Positions 35,020 through 44,879 of a DNA stretch of 64,000 nucleotides are shown one piece after another (the stretch's first letter is position 1; each line of letters starts with the position of its first letter). A model generated the notes under the pieces. The model did not search any database, was not told where the DNA came from, and saw nothing but the letters and a program-made list of their open reading frames with translations. The position numbers and the translations under genes were made by a program. The DNA lies in NCBI GenBank assembly GCA_020629285.1, contig JAHDDP010000015.1, positions 1 to 64,000 on the forward strand, in the 5' to 3' direction. The DNA comes from Maribacter sp. Lineage in GTDB: Bacteria; Bacteroidota; Bacteroidia; Flavobacteriales; Flavobacteriaceae.

Positions 35020-36323
35020 ACAGTCCACAAGCGCAAAAGAAATCACATATAACTACCATAGTGTGGTTGCTGTTCATATTGTTCTGTATGTTCACTGGTG
35101 AAGTAAAAGGACAAAATTATAGTCCCGAAAACGAAGATGTACGGGTTGGTCCGCCAAAACCACCCCTAGGAAAAAGATGGGTAATGAATCCTGATTTTTC
35201 AGATGAATTTAATGGTACAAAGTTGGATACTACCAAGTGGTTAGATCATCACCCTACATGGATAGGGCGTGAACCAGGTTTGTTTATGAAATCGCAAGTA
35301 TCTGTAGCTGACGGTTATTTGCAATTAAAAGGGGAGAAAATGGCAAGAGACACTGTAATTAAAGCATATGGCAAAGAAATGACCTTTTCTATTGCAGGAG
35401 CTGCGGTAGTTTCAAAAAAGAAAACCCAATTTGGCTACTTTGAAACACGGGTAAAAGCGGCAGCAACGACTATGTCTACCACATTCTGGTTTTCTACTGT
35501 TGGTAATTTTAAAGGACCTAATGACTGCGATGCATATGGTCTGGAATGGGATATTCATGAATCGGTTGGTAGAACGGGTGATTTTAGCGGCGATTATTTT
35601 GCAAGTGGAATGCATTCCAACAGTCATTTTTGGTATACCGATTGTGAAGGGGAACGACATGACCGTAGAGCGGCTCAAGTCCGTTTCGAAGATGATGAAG
35701 TAACTTCCGAAAATTTTCATGTATATGGTGGCTGGTGGCGAAATGAAAGTACCGCAAGTTATTACTATGACCATCGCGAACCTAAGCATCAAAAATTTTA
35801 TGATAAGGTAAAAGAAAAACCATTTGATCAGCCCATGTATATGCGCTTGGTGTCTGAGACCTATCCTTTTCCTTGGATAGCGCTTCCCGATGAAGAAGAA
35901 CTTTCTAATCCACGTAAAAATGTGGTGTATTATGATTGGGTACGAGCCTATACTTTAGAAGATATTTCAAAAGAAGTAGCACATCAACCTTTAGAAAAGC
36001 AACTGCAGTTATATGAAGAGAGCGTCATTTTTGATACGGTAGCGATAAATGTCAAAAATACTTTGAACATAGAAGTTCCTATTTCCTATAAGGCAAACGA
36101 ATCAAGGCAACTAGTGCTGGAAATCTATGATAACGATGATAATAAAATAGCGACAGATAAGGTGAAATTGCTACCAGGTTATGGTCATTTTCGTCATAAT
36201 CTACAATTGGATAATACTTTGCATTTGCATGGTGAATATAGGCTTCTAGCGAAGTTACAGTCCATAAATGAAGAAGATAAAACCATTTTGGATCGCAACA
36301 ACCTCATTTTAAAACTCAAGTAG
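35007..36323 (+). CDS. GH16 family endo-hydrolase (agarase/porphyranase/carrageenase-like)
   Basis: 438 residues from the ATG at 35007, which overlaps the GH2 stop by 13 nt in another frame (translational coupling). A membrane-like signal (IVWLLFILFCMFTGEVKG) precedes PDFSDEFNGTKLD, the typical GH16 start. The catalytic signature is LEWDIHE with Glu180 (nucleophile), Asp182 and Glu185 (acid/base). A 100-residue C-terminal beta domain follows the barrel of about 290 residues. GH16 enzymes with this DEFNG start in marine Bacteroidetes cut red-algal galactans from inside the chain with retention. The exact substrate (agarose, porphyran, furcellaran, carrageenan) cannot be told by eye. Confidence 0.92.
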   Translation: MEEIDSPQAQKKSHITTIVWLLFILFCMFTGEVKGQNYSPENEDVRVGPPKPPLGKRWVMNPDFSDEFNGTKLDTTKWLDHHPTWIGREPGLFMKSQVSVADGYLQLKGEKMARDTVIKAYGKEMTFSIAGAAVVSKKKTQFGYFETRVKAAATTMSTTFWFSTVGNFKGPNDCDAYGLEWDIHESVGRTGDFSGDYFASGMHSNSHFWYTDCEGERHDRRAAQVRFEDDEVTSENFHVYGGWWRNESTASYYYDHREPKHQKFYDKVKEKPFDQPMYMRLVSETYPFPWIALPDEEELSNPRKNVVYYDWVRAYTLEDISKEVAHQPLEKQLQLYEESVIFDTVAINVKNTLNIEVPISYKANESRQLVLEIYDNDDNKIATDKVKLLPGYGHFRHNLQLDNTLHLHGEYRLLAKLQSINEEDKTILDRNNLILKLK

Positions 36324-36340
36324 GTCAATAATCTACTTTT

Positions 36341-36353
36341 AAAACCATTTATA
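36341..36353 (+). promoter_or_regulatory. AAAACCATTTATA motif upstream of GH29
   Basis: 12 of 13 matches to AAAACCATTTGTA upstream of susC (55681-55693). It lies 141 nt upstream of the GH29 start here and 142 nt upstream of the susC start there, but in opposite orientation relative to the two genes. Possible activator site; the evidence is the repeat alone. Confidence 0.25.
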
Positions 36354-36494
36354 ACCCTTAATGGGTCATTTGTAGTGTTGTTTTCGAGCAAATCGTGCTA
36401 TTCTTGTTCAGTCCCTTAATGTTTAATATGGGTACTTAGGCTCCAAAAGGTAAAGACTTGAAAACACGTTTAGATAAGATTTAAAATAGTACAA

Positions 36495-38060
36495 ATGAAA
36501 AAATACATTGGTAAAAAAATAGGTGTGCTGGTTGTAATTGTTAGTGCAAGTTTACAGTCAAACCTTCTTGCGCAAACTGAACAGTATGAAGAAAGTTGGG
36601 AATCTTTAGCCAACGTAAATGCTACGCCAGACTGGTTCTTAGATGCAAAATTGGGCATTTATGCACATTGGGGTCCCGTTTCAAGTGCATTTGAGGGTAC
36701 TGAACCGAACAAACATTATGCAGGTTGGCATGGAATGATGATGTATAATGACGGAAAAATTATTGAAACCAAAAACGGTAAGCCAAGCAACAATTACATT
36801 CATCATAAAAAGAAATACGGAAAGCCTTCTAAAAAGGGATATATAGAAATCATAGAAGATTTTTCTCCCACAGCTTTCGATGCCAGAGAATGGGCGGATC
36901 TATTTGCAAAGTCTGGGGCACGATTTGCAGGTCCTGTAGCTATGCACCATGATAATTTTGCGATGTGGGACAGTAAAGCGACCCGATGGAATTCTATGAA
37001 TTATGGAGGTATTGATCCATCTGCAGCACTGAAAAAGGAGATAAATGATAAAGGAATGCGTTTTATTGGGTCATTTCACCATGCATTTACCTGGAAATAT
37101 TTTGGTCCTGCACATGCTCACGGTAACATAAATCCGAAGGATTACGACTTGTATACCAACCCGCATAGTTTGGACAACGACACGCCAGATGAAGCTTTTA
37201 TGACTGCATGGTGGGCTAGTTTAAAAGAATACATAGATAAGTACCAACCAGATATTATTTGGTTCGATTGGTGGTTAGAGAATTTACCCGAAGAAGACCG
37301 ACTTAAATTTTTAGCCTATTACTATAACAAGGGGAAAGAGTGGGGCAAAGAAGTAGCGGTTTGTTATAAAGAAGCAACTTTTAGCGAAGATGTCGCTATT
37401 AAGGATTATGAGCGCGGTAGACCAAATCAACCAAAACAGAATGCTTGGTTAACCGATACCTCTCCTGGAGCTTGGTTCTATAGACCAAATGCAAAGTTTA
37501 AAACAGCTAATGAGCTCATAGATATACTTGCGGATATTGTAGCTAAAAACGGATTAATGTTATTGAACGTACCACCAAACCCAGATGGAAGTATTCCGCG
37601 GGAAATGCAACAATTACTAACAGATATGGGGTCTTGGTTAGCAATTAATGGCGAAGCTATTTATGACACACGCCCATGGACGGTATTTGGCGAAGGACCA
37701 ACAAGGTTGCCGGAAGGTGGGCACAAGGTAGAGGAGAAGTTAAAAATCGAATACCAAGAAAAAGACATTCGGTATACCAAAAAAGGAGATAAAGAAATTT
37801 TTGCCATTGTTTTAGACGCGCCAAAATCGGTAATTACAATGAAGACACTTTCTACTGATATTGGCGTCTTAAATTCTAAAATTCTGAATGTGCAACTAAT
37901 TGGTAGTACCGAGAAACTAAAATGGGAACGAAATGAGAAAGGCTTAATAATTCAAAAACCAACATCATTTCCTTCAAAATATGCGCATGCCTTTAAAATA
38001 ACTTTAGAAGGTTACAGAGAGAATGATATTGGTGGTGACGTTGAAGCACATATAGATTGA
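36495..38060 (+). CDS. GH29 family alpha-L-fucosidase-type enzyme
   Basis: 521 residues with signal peptide ending NLLAQ. It shows IYAHWGPVSSAF, VAMHHDNFAMWD (148-159), TRWNSMNYG, FHHAFTW, and nucleophile motif DIIWFDWWLEN (Asp258). The C-terminal domain carries the usual beta-sandwich and NGLMLLNVPPNPDGS. It is clearly related to the GH29 at 24003 yet distant enough (for example HHDN versus HHDG) to differ in specificity. It follows a 171-nt gap that may hold its own promoter and is 6 nt ahead of a sulfatase. Release of alpha-L-fucose or alpha-L-galactose is inferred. Confidence 0.92.
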   Translation: MKKYIGKKIGVLVVIVSASLQSNLLAQTEQYEESWESLANVNATPDWFLDAKLGIYAHWGPVSSAFEGTEPNKHYAGWHGMMMYNDGKIIETKNGKPSNNYIHHKKKYGKPSKKGYIEIIEDFSPTAFDAREWADLFAKSGARFAGPVAMHHDNFAMWDSKATRWNSMNYGGIDPSAALKKEINDKGMRFIGSFHHAFTWKYFGPAHAHGNINPKDYDLYTNPHSLDNDTPDEAFMTAWWASLKEYIDKYQPDIIWFDWWLENLPEEDRLKFLAYYYNKGKEWGKEVAVCYKEATFSEDVAIKDYERGRPNQPKQNAWLTDTSPGAWFYRPNAKFKTANELIDILADIVAKNGLMLLNVPPNPDGSIPREMQQLLTDMGSWLAINGEAIYDTRPWTVFGEGPTRLPEGGHKVEEKLKIEYQEKDIRYTKKGDKEIFAIVLDAPKSVITMKTLSTDIGVLNSKILNVQLIGSTEKLKWERNEKGLIIQKPTSFPSKYAHAFKITLEGYRENDIGGDVEAHID

Positions 38061-38066
38061 TTTCTG

Positions 38067-39854
38067 ATGGTAAATTATACGGTCTTACTTTCAAAAAAGG
38101 TGATAATATGTTTATGTTACATAGGTATTGGCTGTATGTTTTCCTTGCAATCACAAGATAGACCCAATGTTATTTTAGTACTTACCGATGACCAAGGTAT
38201 TGGAGATTTAGGGGCACATGGCAACCCGTGGTTAAAAACACCGGAAATAGATGCCTTTTACGATGATGCCGTACGAATGACCAATTTTCATGTATCGCCC
38301 CTATGCACACCTACTAGAGCTGCAATAATGACCGGAAAGTATCCTATAAATAATGGAGCTTGGGCAACGTATAAGGGTAGGGATGCCCTTTCCAATTCGG
38401 TGACAATGGCAGATGTATTTCAGCAAAACGGCTACAAAACCGCCTTATTCGGCAAATGGCATTTGGGGGATAATTATCCTAATCGACCAACCGATGCTGG
38501 TTTCGATACGGCCATACATCATTTGGCAGGAGGTATTGGTGAATTGTCCGATTATTGGGGTAATGACTATTTTGATGATGTATATTATGTAAACAATGAA
38601 CCCAAACAATTTAAGGGCTATTGTACCGATGTTTGGTTCAATGAGGCGATAAATTTTATTAAGCAAAACAAAGACCATCCTTTTTTCGTGTATTTGCCTT
38701 TAAATGCGCCTCATGACCCGCTATATGTCGATGAAAAATATGCTGCTCCGTATCAACATTTAGAAGAAGAACAAATAGTTAGTGCCGATCTCTATGGCAT
38801 GATAGCCAATATTGACGAGAATTTTGGCAAACTGAACCGGTTCTTAAAAGCGGAGAAATTAGCAAAGAATACCATTGTTATTTTCATGTCAGACAACGGT
38901 ACACGCTTTGGGTATCGAGCAACTGATAACTTAGGATATAATAAAGGATTTAAAGGAATAAAAGGTCAGAAGAAAGAAGGTGGACATAGGGTTCCGTTTT
39001 TTATTCGATATCCTAATGCGAAAATTAAAGGAGGAAAAGACAATAATGAACTGGCGGCTCACATAGACCTTGTCCCAACCTTGGCAAATTTATGTGCATT
39101 GAATGTGCCAGATAGTTTGAGTTTAGACGGAATCGATTTTTCCCCTGTATTAAAGAATACGAATGCAAGTTTAAGAGAACGAGCACTATTTCTGCACAAC
39201 CGACAAGACTGGAGACCACCCACACAAGAACATGACGGACTTGTTTTACAGAACGAATGGCGATTACTAAAGGGGAAAGAGCTTTATAATATCATTGATG
39301 ACATAGGGCAAAAGCAAAACCTGGCAAAAGAACATCCGCAATTGGTTAAAGATTTAAGGAGTAAGAATGCCACTTTTTATATGTCGGTTATGGCTAATGA
39401 TGTATTTACCGAATTACCGGTTACCATAATAGGTTCTGAACATCAAAAAGAAATAAAATTAACCATTCAACATGCCATCGGAGACGATAGCGGTATTTGG
39501 AAAACCGAACAAGTGGCCGCAGGCGTAAAAAATAAAAATAATAGGTATGCCATAGAAGTTGCTTCGGCGGGTACGTATAAAATCTCTTGTATGCGCTGGT
39601 CAAAAGAAGTCCCTGGTCCTGTTTTAGGAGTACCCGGCAAATATTCTAAATCAAATTTTGAGTATGTTGCCATTTCTCCTGATAAAGTGAGGATACAAAT
39701 AGCCAATCAAATATTGGAAAAATCTATAAATGCGAATGAAGCGTCAATAGATTTTGAAGTGTATTTAGAAAAAGGAAAAACATTATTGGAAACCGACTTT
39801 TTATTTGGCACTGATGCATACGGAGTCTATTATACCTATATCAATAAAATATGA
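38067..39854 (+). CDS. S1-family sulfatase with C-terminal extension, CTPTR site
   Basis: 595 residues; signal peptide ends MFSLQSQ. NVILVLTDDQGIGDLG, formylglycine site CTPTR (Cys80), GKWHLGDN, LNAPHDPL and MSDNGTRFGYR form a complete active site. The Thr in place of Ser still fits the CxPxR maturation rule. It is a paralogue of the sulfatase at 9851-11665, sharing GYCTDVWF and the extra C-terminal domain (about residues 445-595). It follows GH29 by 6 nt and its partner GH117 comes after a 242-nt gap. The two copies probably act on related but different linkages. Confidence 0.93.
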   Translation: MVNYTVLLSKKVIICLCYIGIGCMFSLQSQDRPNVILVLTDDQGIGDLGAHGNPWLKTPEIDAFYDDAVRMTNFHVSPLCTPTRAAIMTGKYPINNGAWATYKGRDALSNSVTMADVFQQNGYKTALFGKWHLGDNYPNRPTDAGFDTAIHHLAGGIGELSDYWGNDYFDDVYYVNNEPKQFKGYCTDVWFNEAINFIKQNKDHPFFVYLPLNAPHDPLYVDEKYAAPYQHLEEEQIVSADLYGMIANIDENFGKLNRFLKAEKLAKNTIVIFMSDNGTRFGYRATDNLGYNKGFKGIKGQKKEGGHRVPFFIRYPNAKIKGGKDNNELAAHIDLVPTLANLCALNVPDSLSLDGIDFSPVLKNTNASLRERALFLHNRQDWRPPTQEHDGLVLQNEWRLLKGKELYNIIDDIGQKQNLAKEHPQLVKDLRSKNATFYMSVMANDVFTELPVTIIGSEHQKEIKLTIQHAIGDDSGIWKTEQVAAGVKNKNNRYAIEVASAGTYKISCMRWSKEVPGPVLGVPGKYSKSNFEYVAISPDKVRIQIANQILEKSINANEASIDFEVYLEKGKTLLETDFLFGTDAYGVYYTYINKI

Positions 39855-40050
39855 TATGCTACTGTTTGTATATGATATTAAGGATAATGATTGATGATGA
39901 GTAGGTGCATTTTAGTTAATTAAGTTTTAGTGTAATGGATCATAAATAATTGTTGCTGAATGTATTAATGGTTTGTACAGTTCATGTCTAGTTGTAAAAT
40001 ACGGTACATTCAGAATGGTATTATAAATTACCGCTTTGTGTAATGCATAA

Positions 40051-40058
40051 TATTTTTG
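40051..40058 (+). promoter_or_regulatory. Bacteroidetes-type -7 box (TAnnTTTG) upstream of GH117
   Basis: TATTTTTG matches the Bacteroidetes -7 consensus TAnnTTTG and would place a start site about 30 nt before the GH117 ATG. A TTTG at 40035-40038 is nearer than the usual 19-23 nt, so the -33 element is poor. The 242-nt gap is otherwise empty. Confidence 0.4.
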
Positions 40059-40096
40059 CTAAAAAAAATAATAAAATCTAAAATTTTATTTGATAA

Positions 40097-41299
40097 ATGA
40101 GAATAATTAAAACATTACTAGGTATTTATGTTTTATCGGTATTTGTAAGTTGCCAAGAGAAAGCTGATAAGCCGTCTGAAAACACCCAAGAGAAAAATGA
40201 TACAAAGTCAATAAGCCAACAACAAATAGACCATTTAGGTATTACCGATGTTGACCATTTAAGTGATGCATCAAAAAGGGCATTGGCCTGGCCAACTGAT
40301 TTGGGAGATGAGTGGTTTTTAGAATTTAATCAATTAGAACCGTTAAAAGGGGATTTGGCATATGAAGAAGGTGTTATAAGAAGAGATCCAAGTGCTATGA
40401 TCATGGAAGATGGTAAGTACTATGTGTGGTATTCAAAAGGAGAAGGACCTACTCAAGGTTTTGATGGTGATGTGGAAAATGAAAAAGTATTTCCTTGGGA
40501 TCGTTGCGACATCTGGTATGCTACATCAGAAGATGGTATTACATGGAAAGAAGAAGGTATAGCGGTAGCAAGGGGTAAAAAAGGTGAATATGACGATCGC
40601 TCGGTATTTACGGTAGAAATCATGAAGCATGAAGATATGTATTACCTAAGTTACCAGACCGTAAAATCGCCTTATAATAAAAGGGTGAAAAATCAAATTG
40701 GTTTGGCTTGGTCTACTTCACCTAACGGACCTTGGACTAAGAGTAAAGAACCTATTTTAAGTCCCGCAGACAATGGAGTATGGGAAGGCGATGATCCTAA
40801 TGATCGCTTCTCCGTTAAGAAGAAGGGAGATTTTGATAGCCACAAAGTGCATGATCCGTGCATTCTTCCTTTCAATGGCAAGTTCTACTTATACTATAAA
40901 GGTGAGCAAATGGGAGAAGAGATCACTTTTGGAGGTCGTCAAATTAGACATGGTGTCGCTATTGCAGATAATCCTAAAGGTCCTTATGTAAAATCACCTT
41001 ACAATCCTATAAGTAATAGTGGGCATGAAATATGTGTATGGCCATACAATGGTGGTATAGCATCATTAATAACAACAGATGGTCCTGAGAAAAATACGAT
41101 ACAATGGGCAGCAGACGGCGTAAATTTCAACATCATGTCTTCTATTCCGAGTCCGCCACACGCCATAGGTTTAAACAGAGCGGTTGATAGCGAGAAAGAA
41201 CCGACCGAAGTATTGAAATGGGGGTTGACCCACGTATATAACAGTAGCGATTATCAAAGTATTATGCGATTTACATCTCGTAAAAAGAAGAAATACTAG
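40097..41299 (+). CDS. GH117 family anhydrogalactosidase lipoprotein
   Basis: 400 residues; lipobox VSCQEK (Cys19). A five-bladed beta-propeller with three diagnostic sites: RRDP (Asp97), VHDP (His252/Asp253) and SGHE (His310/Glu311), matching the GH117 catalytic and metal positions. Blades repeat as GKYYVWYS and [11 protein letters not shown]117 removes alpha-1,3-linked 3,6-anhydro-galactose: L-form from neoagaro-oligosaccharides, or D-form from neocarrageenan in the known Zobellia enzymes. It is the first gene of a run with a sulfatase, aldose epimerase and RhaT-like transporter. Which enantiomer it takes cannot be decided here. Confidence 0.93.
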   Translation: MRIIKTLLGIYVLSVFVSCQEKADKPSENTQEKNDTKSISQQQIDHLGITDVDHLSDASKRALAWPTDLGDEWFLEFNQLEPLKGDLAYEEGVIRRDPSAMIMEDGKYYVWYSKGEGPTQGFDGDVENEKVFPWDRCDIWYATSEDGITWKEEGIAVARGKKGEYDDRSVFTVEIMKHEDMYYLSYQTVKSPYNKRVKNQIGLAWSTSPNGPWTKSKEPILSPADNGVWEGDDPNDRFSVKKKGDFDSHKVHDPCILPFNGKFYLYYKGEQMGEEITFGGRQIRHGVAIADNPKGPYVKSPYNPISNSGHEICVWPYNGGIASLITTDGPEKNTIQWAADGVNFNIMSSIPSPPHAIGLNRAVDSEKEPTEVLKWGLTHVYNSSDYQSIMRFTSRKKKKY

Positions 41300-41313
41300 C
41301 ACATATATTTCAT

Positions 41314-42759
41314 ATGAAAATCAATGTCCATAAGGTGTTTGATAATGAATGGAGTTCACAATCGGGCAAATTCTTGTTATTAGCTTTTCTTTTAATAGGA
41401 CAATGCTTAATAGCTCAGAAAAAGCCGAACATTGTTTTCATCCTTTCTGACGATGCCGGATATGCCGATTTTGGTTTTCAAGGAAGTAAAGAATTTAAAA
41501 CGCCTAGGTTAGATGCTTTGTCAAAAGAAAGTATACAATGTACGCAAGCATATGTAAGTGCAGCTGTTTGTGGGCCCTCTAGAGCAGGGTTTTTAACAGG
41601 TGTATACCAGCAGCGTTTCGGTTTTGAAGAAAACAACGTGCCGGGTTATATGAGCGCAAGTGGTGCAACGGGCGATGATATGGGTTTGCCGCTCAATCAA
41701 AGAACCATTGCCAATGAGCTGCATGAGCAAGGTTACGCCACCGCTATTTTTGGAAAGTGGCATATGGGTAATGCAGATAGGTTTCATCCAACCAAAAGAG
41801 GTTTTGATGAATTTTACGGATTTAGGGGAGGTGCTAGAAGTTTTATGCCTTATAATGAAAACAACCCAATAGATAAAGATGAAAATAGGTTAGAACGAGG
41901 TTTCGGTAATTTTTTAGAACATGACGGTTATTTAACCGATGATTTGGCAGATAAAACCAATCAATTTATAGTTCAACATAAAGACCGACCCTTCTTTGTT
42001 TATTTATCGTTTAATGCGGTACATACACCGATGCAGGCAAATAAAACAGACTTGGACCAATTTCCTGATCTTAGGGGTAAAAGAAAAACATTAGCGGCAA
42101 TGACCTTGGCTATGGACAGGGCTTGTGGTAGAGTAGTTGATCAACTTGAAAAATTGAATCTTTTAGAAAATACAATTATCGTATTCACAAATGATAATGG
42201 AGGACCAAGTGATTCCAACTCCTCATTGAACAAACCTTTAAGCGGCACAAAAGCCAATCATCTTGAAGGGGGTATACGTGTACCTTTTTTGATTTCTTGG
42301 AAAGGAAATCTACAAAAGAATATAACCTTTGATCATCCGATTTCTTTATTGGATATGTACCCAACTTTCAGTGCAGTTGCGGGTGTAGAGCAACATAAAT
42401 TAAAGCATTTAGATGGTGTAGATCTTTTGCCATTTTTTAAAAATGAAAAAGAAGGAAGACCTCATAAGGTTTTATATTGGAAGAAGGAAAATAGGGGGGT
42501 TATACGAGAATTTGATTGGAAATTAATTCGTTACCCCGATAGACCTGCCGAGTTATACGATATATCTAAAGATATAGCCGAGCAATATGATTTAGCATTA
42601 CAGTATCCAGACAAAGTTAAGGCTATGTATAAAAAGCTGTTTCAATGGGAATTAGGTCTTGAACGACCGAAATGGCAATTACAACGCAAATTTGAAGGCA
42701 AGGCTGCACAACGTATGGATCAATACAGTGCTAAAAAAATCACGATTAATAAAGAGTAA
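41314..42759 (+). CDS. S1-family sulfatase
   Basis: 481 residues with an unusually long N-terminus before the signal helix ([15 protein letters not shown]). [19 protein letters not shown], formylglycine site CGPSR (Cys86), [17 protein letters not shown] and [11 protein letters not shown] complete the site. Compact, with no extra C-terminal domain; it resembles the sulfatase at 28996. It lies 14 nt after GH117 and 8 nt before the aldose epimerase, so it may desulfate the unit that GH117 leaves or exposes. Confidence 0.93.
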   Translation: MKINVHKVFDNEWSSQSGKFLLLAFLLIGQCLIAQKKPNIVFILSDDAGYADFGFQGSKEFKTPRLDALSKESIQCTQAYVSAAVCGPSRAGFLTGVYQQRFGFEENNVPGYMSASGATGDDMGLPLNQRTIANELHEQGYATAIFGKWHMGNADRFHPTKRGFDEFYGFRGGARSFMPYNENNPIDKDENRLERGFGNFLEHDGYLTDDLADKTNQFIVQHKDRPFFVYLSFNAVHTPMQANKTDLDQFPDLRGKRKTLAAMTLAMDRACGRVVDQLEKLNLLENTIIVFTNDNGGPSDSNSSLNKPLSGTKANHLEGGIRVPFLISWKGNLQKNITFDHPISLLDMYPTFSAVAGVEQHKLKHLDGVDLLPFFKNEKEGRPHKVLYWKKENRGVIREFDWKLIRYPDRPAELYDISKDIAEQYDLALQYPDKVKAMYKKLFQWELGLERPKWQLQRKFEGKAAQRMDQYSAKKITINKE

Positions 42760-42767
42760 CGCATAAA

Positions 42768-43811
42768 ATGAAAACAAGCATACAAAATTTCGGAACCTTT
42801 GAAACCAATACTGTACAGTTGGTAACATTGAACAATAACAATGGGGTAGAGGTTAAAATCTCAAGTTATGGGGCAACTATAACCTCCATAAAATTTCCTG
42901 ATAAAAATGGTAAGATAGAAGAGGTTGTTTGTGGCTTTGATGATTTTAGCAGTTATTTTTTATCCGAATACAATTCAAATGCCCCTTATTTTGGTGGTAC
43001 CGTAGGTAGATACTGCTCTCAAATAAAAGATTCAAAATTTTCATTGAACGGTATTGACTATCAATTGAATAAAATAGTTGGAGATAATAATTTACATGGT
43101 GGCAAAATTGGTTTCGATAAGAGGTTGTGGTCAATAGAAAATTTCAGTAAAAACCAAGCGGCCGTATCCATGAAATTAAAAAGTGAACACTTAGAAGAGG
43201 GCTTTCCCGGTAATGTTGATGTCTTGGTTACATTTAGTGTGACCGATGCAAACGAATTAAAGATAGATTATAAGGCAACTACAGATCAAACAACACCTTT
43301 CACGATAACTAATCATTCATACTTTAACTTAACAGGGTTTAAAGATGATATATTAAAACATACCGTACAAATAGCATCGGATAAAAGGCAAGTTTGGGAT
43401 GATACCGGAGCGGCAACAGGTACTAATATATCAGTTATAGACAAGCCAGACGATCTAAGAAAAGCTAAGGTCATTGGCGAAGTTCAGAACGACATGGAAG
43501 ACGGTTTTGAACACTATTACTTATTTGAAGATAAAGGCTTTAAATTGGATAAGGTAGCTGAAATCAATGAAGAGACTGGCGGCAGAAGTCTAGAAGTATA
43601 TACAACCGAACCTGGTATGCTATTTTATACCGGTAAATATACTTCAGACGAATTAAAAAGAGAGTCTGGTCTACAATATGGAAAGTACCGTGGTTTGTGT
43701 TTAGAGACACACCGTTACCCCAATGGACCCAATATTACAAATGCTCCAAAGAGTATATTAGAAAAAGATGAAACATACCATAGTACTACCATTTTTAAAT
43801 TTGGCTGGTAA
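42768..43811 (+). CDS. galM: Aldose 1-epimerase (galactose mutarotase)
   Basis: 347 residues, standard GalM length. Key residues are His110 (NNLHGG), His183 (TNHSYFNLTG) and catalytic Glu313 (CLETHRYPNGPN). It equilibrates anomers of aldoses, notably D-galactose, before the Leloir pathway. There is no signal peptide, so it acts in the cytoplasm. It follows the sulfatase by 8 nt and precedes the RhaT-like transporter, which suggests that free D-galactose (or a related sugar) is a product of this PUL. Confidence 0.92.
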   Translation: MKTSIQNFGTFETNTVQLVTLNNNNGVEVKISSYGATITSIKFPDKNGKIEEVVCGFDDFSSYFLSEYNSNAPYFGGTVGRYCSQIKDSKFSLNGIDYQLNKIVGDNNLHGGKIGFDKRLWSIENFSKNQAAVSMKLKSEHLEEGFPGNVDVLVTFSVTDANELKIDYKATTDQTTPFTITNHSYFNLTGFKDDILKHTVQIASDKRQVWDDTGAATGTNISVIDKPDDLRKAKVIGEVQNDMEDGFEHYYLFEDKGFKLDKVAEINEETGGRSLEVYTTEPGMLFYTGKYTSDELKRESGLQYGKYRGLCLETHRYPNGPNITNAPKSILEKDETYHSTTIFKFGW

Positions 43812-43844
43812 CCAATAAATCAACTAAACCAAAATCTAATTAAG

Positions 43845-44849
43845 ATGATAGAAGGAGTATCGCTGGCAATTTTTGCCGGACTAATGCTGGGTCTTTATGC
43901 CCTGCCAGAGAAATTTACAAAAGACTTTAAATATGAGAACACATGGAGCTTATTTTTTCTGCTCACCATGTTCGTTGTGCCGATTATAGCCTCTTTGACC
44001 CTCATAAACGGGTTTGGGGAAATATTTGGAAACATGCCAATGGATATATGGGTAAAGATGGGACTGACCAGTTTTTTATGGGGAATTGGAGTTATGATGT
44101 GGAGTAAGGCCATTAACCACATTGGTCTGTCTTTAGGTTTTTCCATTTTTATTGGAACTATCATATTAGTAGGGTCATTACTGCCATTTATTGAAGATGG
44201 TTTGCCTCCTACAAACGTACTAAACTATATTTTAATTGGAATTTTTATCGTTTTGGTTGGTGTTATTCTAAATGGTAGGGCAGGTATTTTAAGAGAAAAG
44301 GATGAAGCTGGTACAACTGACAAAAAAGGATCAATGGTTACCGGTATTATGATTGCCATAGTAGGTGGGTTATTAGCAACGGGATTCAGTTATGCCAATG
44401 CTGCAGGTAGACCATATTTGCATGAAGCAAGTATAGCCCAAGGTAATGCCGACTGGATTACGGCAGTAGCCGTAATGTTCCCCATATTTTTAAGTGGAGG
44501 TATAGTGATGACTGCATATTTCTTATGGCAATTAAGTAAGAATAATGCTTGGGGCAATTTTAAGACTCCTGCGTTCGGTAAAAATGTAGTACTGATTTTA
44601 GTCATGGCAGTATTTCATTATGCGGCATCGGCATTGTTCGCTTACGCGGCATTTAAATTAGGAAGTTCTGGTAATACCGTAGGGTATGCTATTTTCAATA
44701 CATCATCGGTAGCTACTGCAATTGTTAGTGGTCTAATTACCAAAGAATGGATTAATGCGTCATCAAAGGCAAAAAGCTTTTTATACGCCGGTCTTGCGCT
44801 AATGATATCTGGTATTGTAGTAGTAGCATATTCAAACGGAATAAGCTAA
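43845..44849 (+). CDS. RhaT-like sugar:H+ symporter (drug/metabolite transporter superfamily)
   Basis: 334 residues, about 10 membrane helices, no signal peptide. It resembles L-rhamnose/H+ symporter RhaT and glucose/ribose GRP permeases: WGIGVMMWSKAINHIGLSLGFSIFIGTIILVG is similar in pattern to RhaT, and a cytoplasmic loop after residue 145 contains charged residues. It would import a monosaccharide across the inner membrane. It is the last gene of the plus-strand run, and a hairpin terminator lies inside the convergent gene. With FucP-like at 16728, two different sugar permeases serve the locus. Confidence 0.85.
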   Translation: MIEGVSLAIFAGLMLGLYALPEKFTKDFKYENTWSLFFLLTMFVVPIIASLTLINGFGEIFGNMPMDIWVKMGLTSFLWGIGVMMWSKAINHIGLSLGFSIFIGTIILVGSLLPFIEDGLPPTNVLNYILIGIFIVLVGVILNGRAGILREKDEAGTTDKKGSMVTGIMIAIVGGLLATGFSYANAAGRPYLHEASIAQGNADWITAVAVMFPIFLSGGIVMTAYFLWQLSKNNAWGNFKTPAFGKNVVLILVMAVFHYAASALFAYAAFKLGSSGNTVGYAIFNTSSVATAIVSGLITKEWINASSKAKSFLYAGLALMISGIVVVAYSNGIS

Positions 44850-44879
44850 TAAGATTTTTGTTTTTTTGTAGCTAAAGTG

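Noticed and set aside
38067-39854. CTPTR as a defective sulfatase site
   Set aside because: Formylglycine formation needs CxPxR; Thr at the fourth place still satisfies this, so the enzyme is probably active.
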